A DNA stretch of 7,603 nucleotides, from the NCBI GenBank assembly GCA_947625455.1, contig CANQOJ010000109.1, positions 1 to 7,603 on the forward strand, read 5' to 3'. Below the pieces are notes generated by a model that saw only the letters and a program-made list of their open reading frames with translations, searched no databases and had not been told where the DNA came from. Source of the DNA: an uncultured Clostridia bacterium. GTDB lineage: Bacteria; Bacillota; Clostridia; Oscillospirales; Ruminococcaceae. Positions 6,382-7,603 of this stretch are shown here, piece after piece. A program made the position numbers and the translations under genes. How positions within the stretch are numbered: the stretch's first letter is position 1; each line of letters begins with the position of its first letter.

Positions 6382-7251
6382 ATGATGAAAAATATTTTCG
6401 GTATATTTCTGTTATGTATTGCCTTGATTTTACTTATTGCGCCGCAGCCCGCGGCTGTACATCTTGTACATAACGACACAGGGAACATAACCGTATCTGA
6501 CGGCAAACTTTTTGCGATAGACAGCGACATAACCTGCAATGAAAACAACGAAATAAGAATCGAAAAGGGCGGGGTTTTAACGCTTAACGCCAAAATGGAG
6601 CTGCTGGGGGATTTGTATGTTGAGGGCAGGCTTGAAATAGGCGAAAGCGCGGAGATATACGGCACGGGCGTTATACATGTCGTTAATTCATTTGAGGACA
6701 TTGACTGCAAAGGAAAGGTTACGGCTAAGATAGACGCGCCCGAACCCGTTGAGATAAACGGGGTTACATATGTCGGCGGTATTTTGCTTGTCAACAAAAA
6801 GTATTCTCTCCCGAAAACATACGGCAGCGGCATAAACAAAGACCTTATGACGGCAGTCAGAGAAATGCGCAAAGACTCCGGGTTTACTATGAAAATAACG
6901 TCGGGTTACCGCAGCTATGAACTTCAGGAACTTGTATTCGCCAACTGGTGTTCAATTGACGGCGAGGAAGCCGCGAGAATGTATTCCGCAGAGCCCGGTC
7001 ACAGCGAACATCAGGCAGGTCTTGCCGCGGACATAACTTCTGTTGAAGAAAGCTACGCAGACACCGAGGAGGGTAAGTGGCTTGCCGAAAACTGCTGGAA
7101 ATACGGCTGTATTATACGCTATCCAAAGGACAAAGTTGACATAACGGGATATATCTACGAACCTTGGCATATCAGATATCTGGGCAAAAGCACGGCGAGG
7201 CTCGTTCATGACAGCAAACTGTGCCTTGAAGAGTTCCTCGAAATAGCGTAA
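6382..7251 (+). CDS. Membrane-anchored M15 family D,D-carboxypeptidase (VanY-like) with beta-rich N-terminal region
   Basis: 289 residues. A hydrophobic segment (about 5-20) is a membrane anchor or uncleaved signal, so the enzyme should act outside the membrane. Residues 37-115 are short alternating hydrophobic strands rich in Gly, Asn and Asp (for example GGVLTLNAKMELLGDLYVEG), suggesting a beta-helix or bactofilin-like fold. The M15 peptidase domain follows: SGYRSYELQ (174-182), SEHQAGLAAD (208-217) with zinc ligands H210 and D217, and EPWH (260-263) with catalytic E260 and zinc ligand H263. Such enzymes remove the terminal D-Ala from peptidoglycan stem peptides. No van resistance genes lie nearby, so a housekeeping or spore-wall role is more likely than glycopeptide resistance. 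The first of two adjacent ATGs is chosen because GGGG lies 9 bases before it. The stop codon abuts repeat copy D. Confidence 0.9.
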   Translation: MMKNIFGIFLLCIALILLIAPQPAAVHLVHNDTGNITVSDGKLFAIDSDITCNENNEIRIEKGGVLTLNAKMELLGDLYVEGRLEIGESAEIYGTGVIHVVNSFEDIDCKGKVTAKIDAPEPVEINGVTYVGGILLVNKKYSLPKTYGSGINKDLMTAVREMRKDSGFTMKITSGYRSYELQELVFANWCSIDGEEAARMYSAEPGHSEHQAGLAADITSVEESYADTEEGKWLAENCWKYGCIIRYPKDKVDITGYIYEPWHIRYLGKSTARLVHDSKLCLEEFLEIA

Positions 7252-7492
7252 GTATACAGTGGACGCATTATGCGCTTGCGCGCAAAACGCTGTGTAAAGT
7301 AGTCAGTTATGGTGTCCGCCTTGCGGCGGACGATTAAGATTATTTTTATAAACAAAGAGCGTAAACCTACCATGCGATTTACGCTCTCCTAAATTAAAAA
7401 CAATCTGATATTATCCGCGTAAGCGGATTCCATTTACTGACTACTTTCCACAGCGTTTTGCGCGCAAGCGCATAATGCGTCCACTGTATACT
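7251..7492. repeat. Modular palindromic intergenic element, copy D (most complete)
   Basis: About 242 bp directly after the VanY-like stop. The ends 7251-7307 and 7436-7492 form a 57-bp inverted repeat with one mismatch, starting AGTATACAGTGGACGCATTA. It contains outer hairpins on both sides, TGCGC/GCGCA (7271-7284, loop TTGC, and 7459-7472, loop GCAA), and inner hairpins GTCCGCC/GGCGGAC (7314-7331) and ATCCGC/GCGGAT (7413-7428). It also has arms AGATTATTTTTA (7337-7348) and TAAAAACAATCT (7395-7406) and a central AGAGCGTAAA/TTTACGCTCT hairpin (7356-7387). It is the only copy with both outer hairpins. A 66-codon minus-strand reading frame crosses it but is an artefact. Confidence 0.92.
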
Positions 7493-7526
7493 GCAAAACC
7501 CCCTTGCAAAGCAAGGGGGTTTGCAG
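7491..7526. terminator. Strong hairpin after copy D, possible terminator
   Basis: CTGC and AAACCCCCTTGC (up to 7507) pair with GCAAGGGGGTTT and GCAG (from 7511), about 16 bp with one bulged A and a 3-base loop. No T-run follows on the plus strand; on the minus strand the last strand of the stem is GGGGGTTTTGC. It may end the VanY-like transcript or one from a gene to the right, but the missing U-tract keeps this uncertain. Confidence 0.45.
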
Positions 7527-7603
7527 TGTCTAACCTTTACAAAAAAGATTTTTTGCAAGCCAGAATTTAAAACTACTTTTCGGGAAGTGCGCATTTTTAC
7601 GGT
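7527..7603. other. Right-edge sequence without a supportable gene
   Basis: An A/T-rich stretch with an A6-GA-T6 near-palindrome at 7541-7554. On the minus strand a frame is open from the window edge to a TAG at 7530-7532 (about 23 residues, ending NLFCKG). This could be the end of a neighbouring gene, but it is too short to judge. Confidence 0.3.

Noticed and set aside
6297..6872. 191-codon minus-strand frame opposite the VanY-like gene.
   Set aside because: It crosses the thrH-vanY intergenic promoter and a clear peptidase gene; the Ser/Pro-rich product matches nothing known.
6382..7251. Vancomycin-resistance VanY.
   Set aside because: The M15 domain matches, but no vanR/S/H/A/X genes are in view and such carboxypeptidases are common in wall metabolism.
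7394..7594. 66-codon minus-strand reading frame at the right edge.
   Set aside because: Most of it is translated from repeat copy D and the adjacent hairpin. It has a biased, Arg/Trp/Cys-rich composition, no upstream ribosome binding site and no recognisable domain.

Overview
The window looks like a chromosomal stretch of a spore-forming Clostridia-type Firmicute, possibly a gut anaerobe; this placement is an inference. The support is strong AGGAGG-type ribosome binding sites, three textbook sigma-A promoters (TTGACA, 17 bases, TATAAT or TAAAAT), a YaaH/SleL-type spore-cortex glycosidase, and a signal-less Amidase_6 protein. No rRNA, tRNA, CRISPR array or transposase gene is visible.

Layout. 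(1) Bases 1-719, plus strand: C-terminal part of a protein resembling flagellin lysine-N-methylase (FliB). (2) 963-2762, minus strand: a two-gene unit, an Amidase_6 cysteine-hydrolase-like protein followed by a LysM-LysM-GH18 protein. (3) 3008-5278, minus strand: a three-gene operon, ilvA (threonine ammonia-lyase with ACT domain), ridA (enamine/imine deaminase) and a small transaldolase, with a consensus promoter upstream and a strong intrinsic terminator downstream. (4) 5637-6242, plus strand: thrH (phosphoserine phosphatase/homoserine phosphotransferase family), divergent from ilvA, with its own consensus promoter and terminator. (5) 6382-7251, plus strand: a membrane-anchored M15 (VanY-like) D,D-carboxypeptidase with an unusual beta-rich N-terminal region and its own promoter.

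How the genes fit together. ilvA, ridA and thrH form a threonine/serine module. ThrH family enzymes act on phosphoserine and homoserine, IlvA deaminates threonine or serine, and RidA clears the reactive enamine/imine that IlvA releases. The amidase and GH18 proteins look like a spore or cell-wall pair. The VanY-like protein is a separate wall-trimming enzyme.

The most striking signal is not a gene. Four of the five intergenic gaps are filled by a roughly 220-240 bp copy of one modular palindromic repeat family (about 734-953, 2795-3016, 5341-5569 and 7251-7492); the fifth, between thrH and vanY, has only a terminator and a promoter. Each copy has a central hairpin built on GAGCGTA...TACGCTC, flanked by inverted AGATTGTTTT/AAAACAATCT arms. 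Outside these are small G/C-rich hairpins whose stems change in a compensated way and whose loops are mostly GNRA-type on one strand. The outer modules are heptad tandem repeats (AGTGGAC-type or AGAGGCT-type). All four copies carry the core in the same orientation. They lack coding capacity and resemble a MITE-like or REPIN-like non-autonomous family that also supplies terminators, abuts promoters and contributes stop codons.
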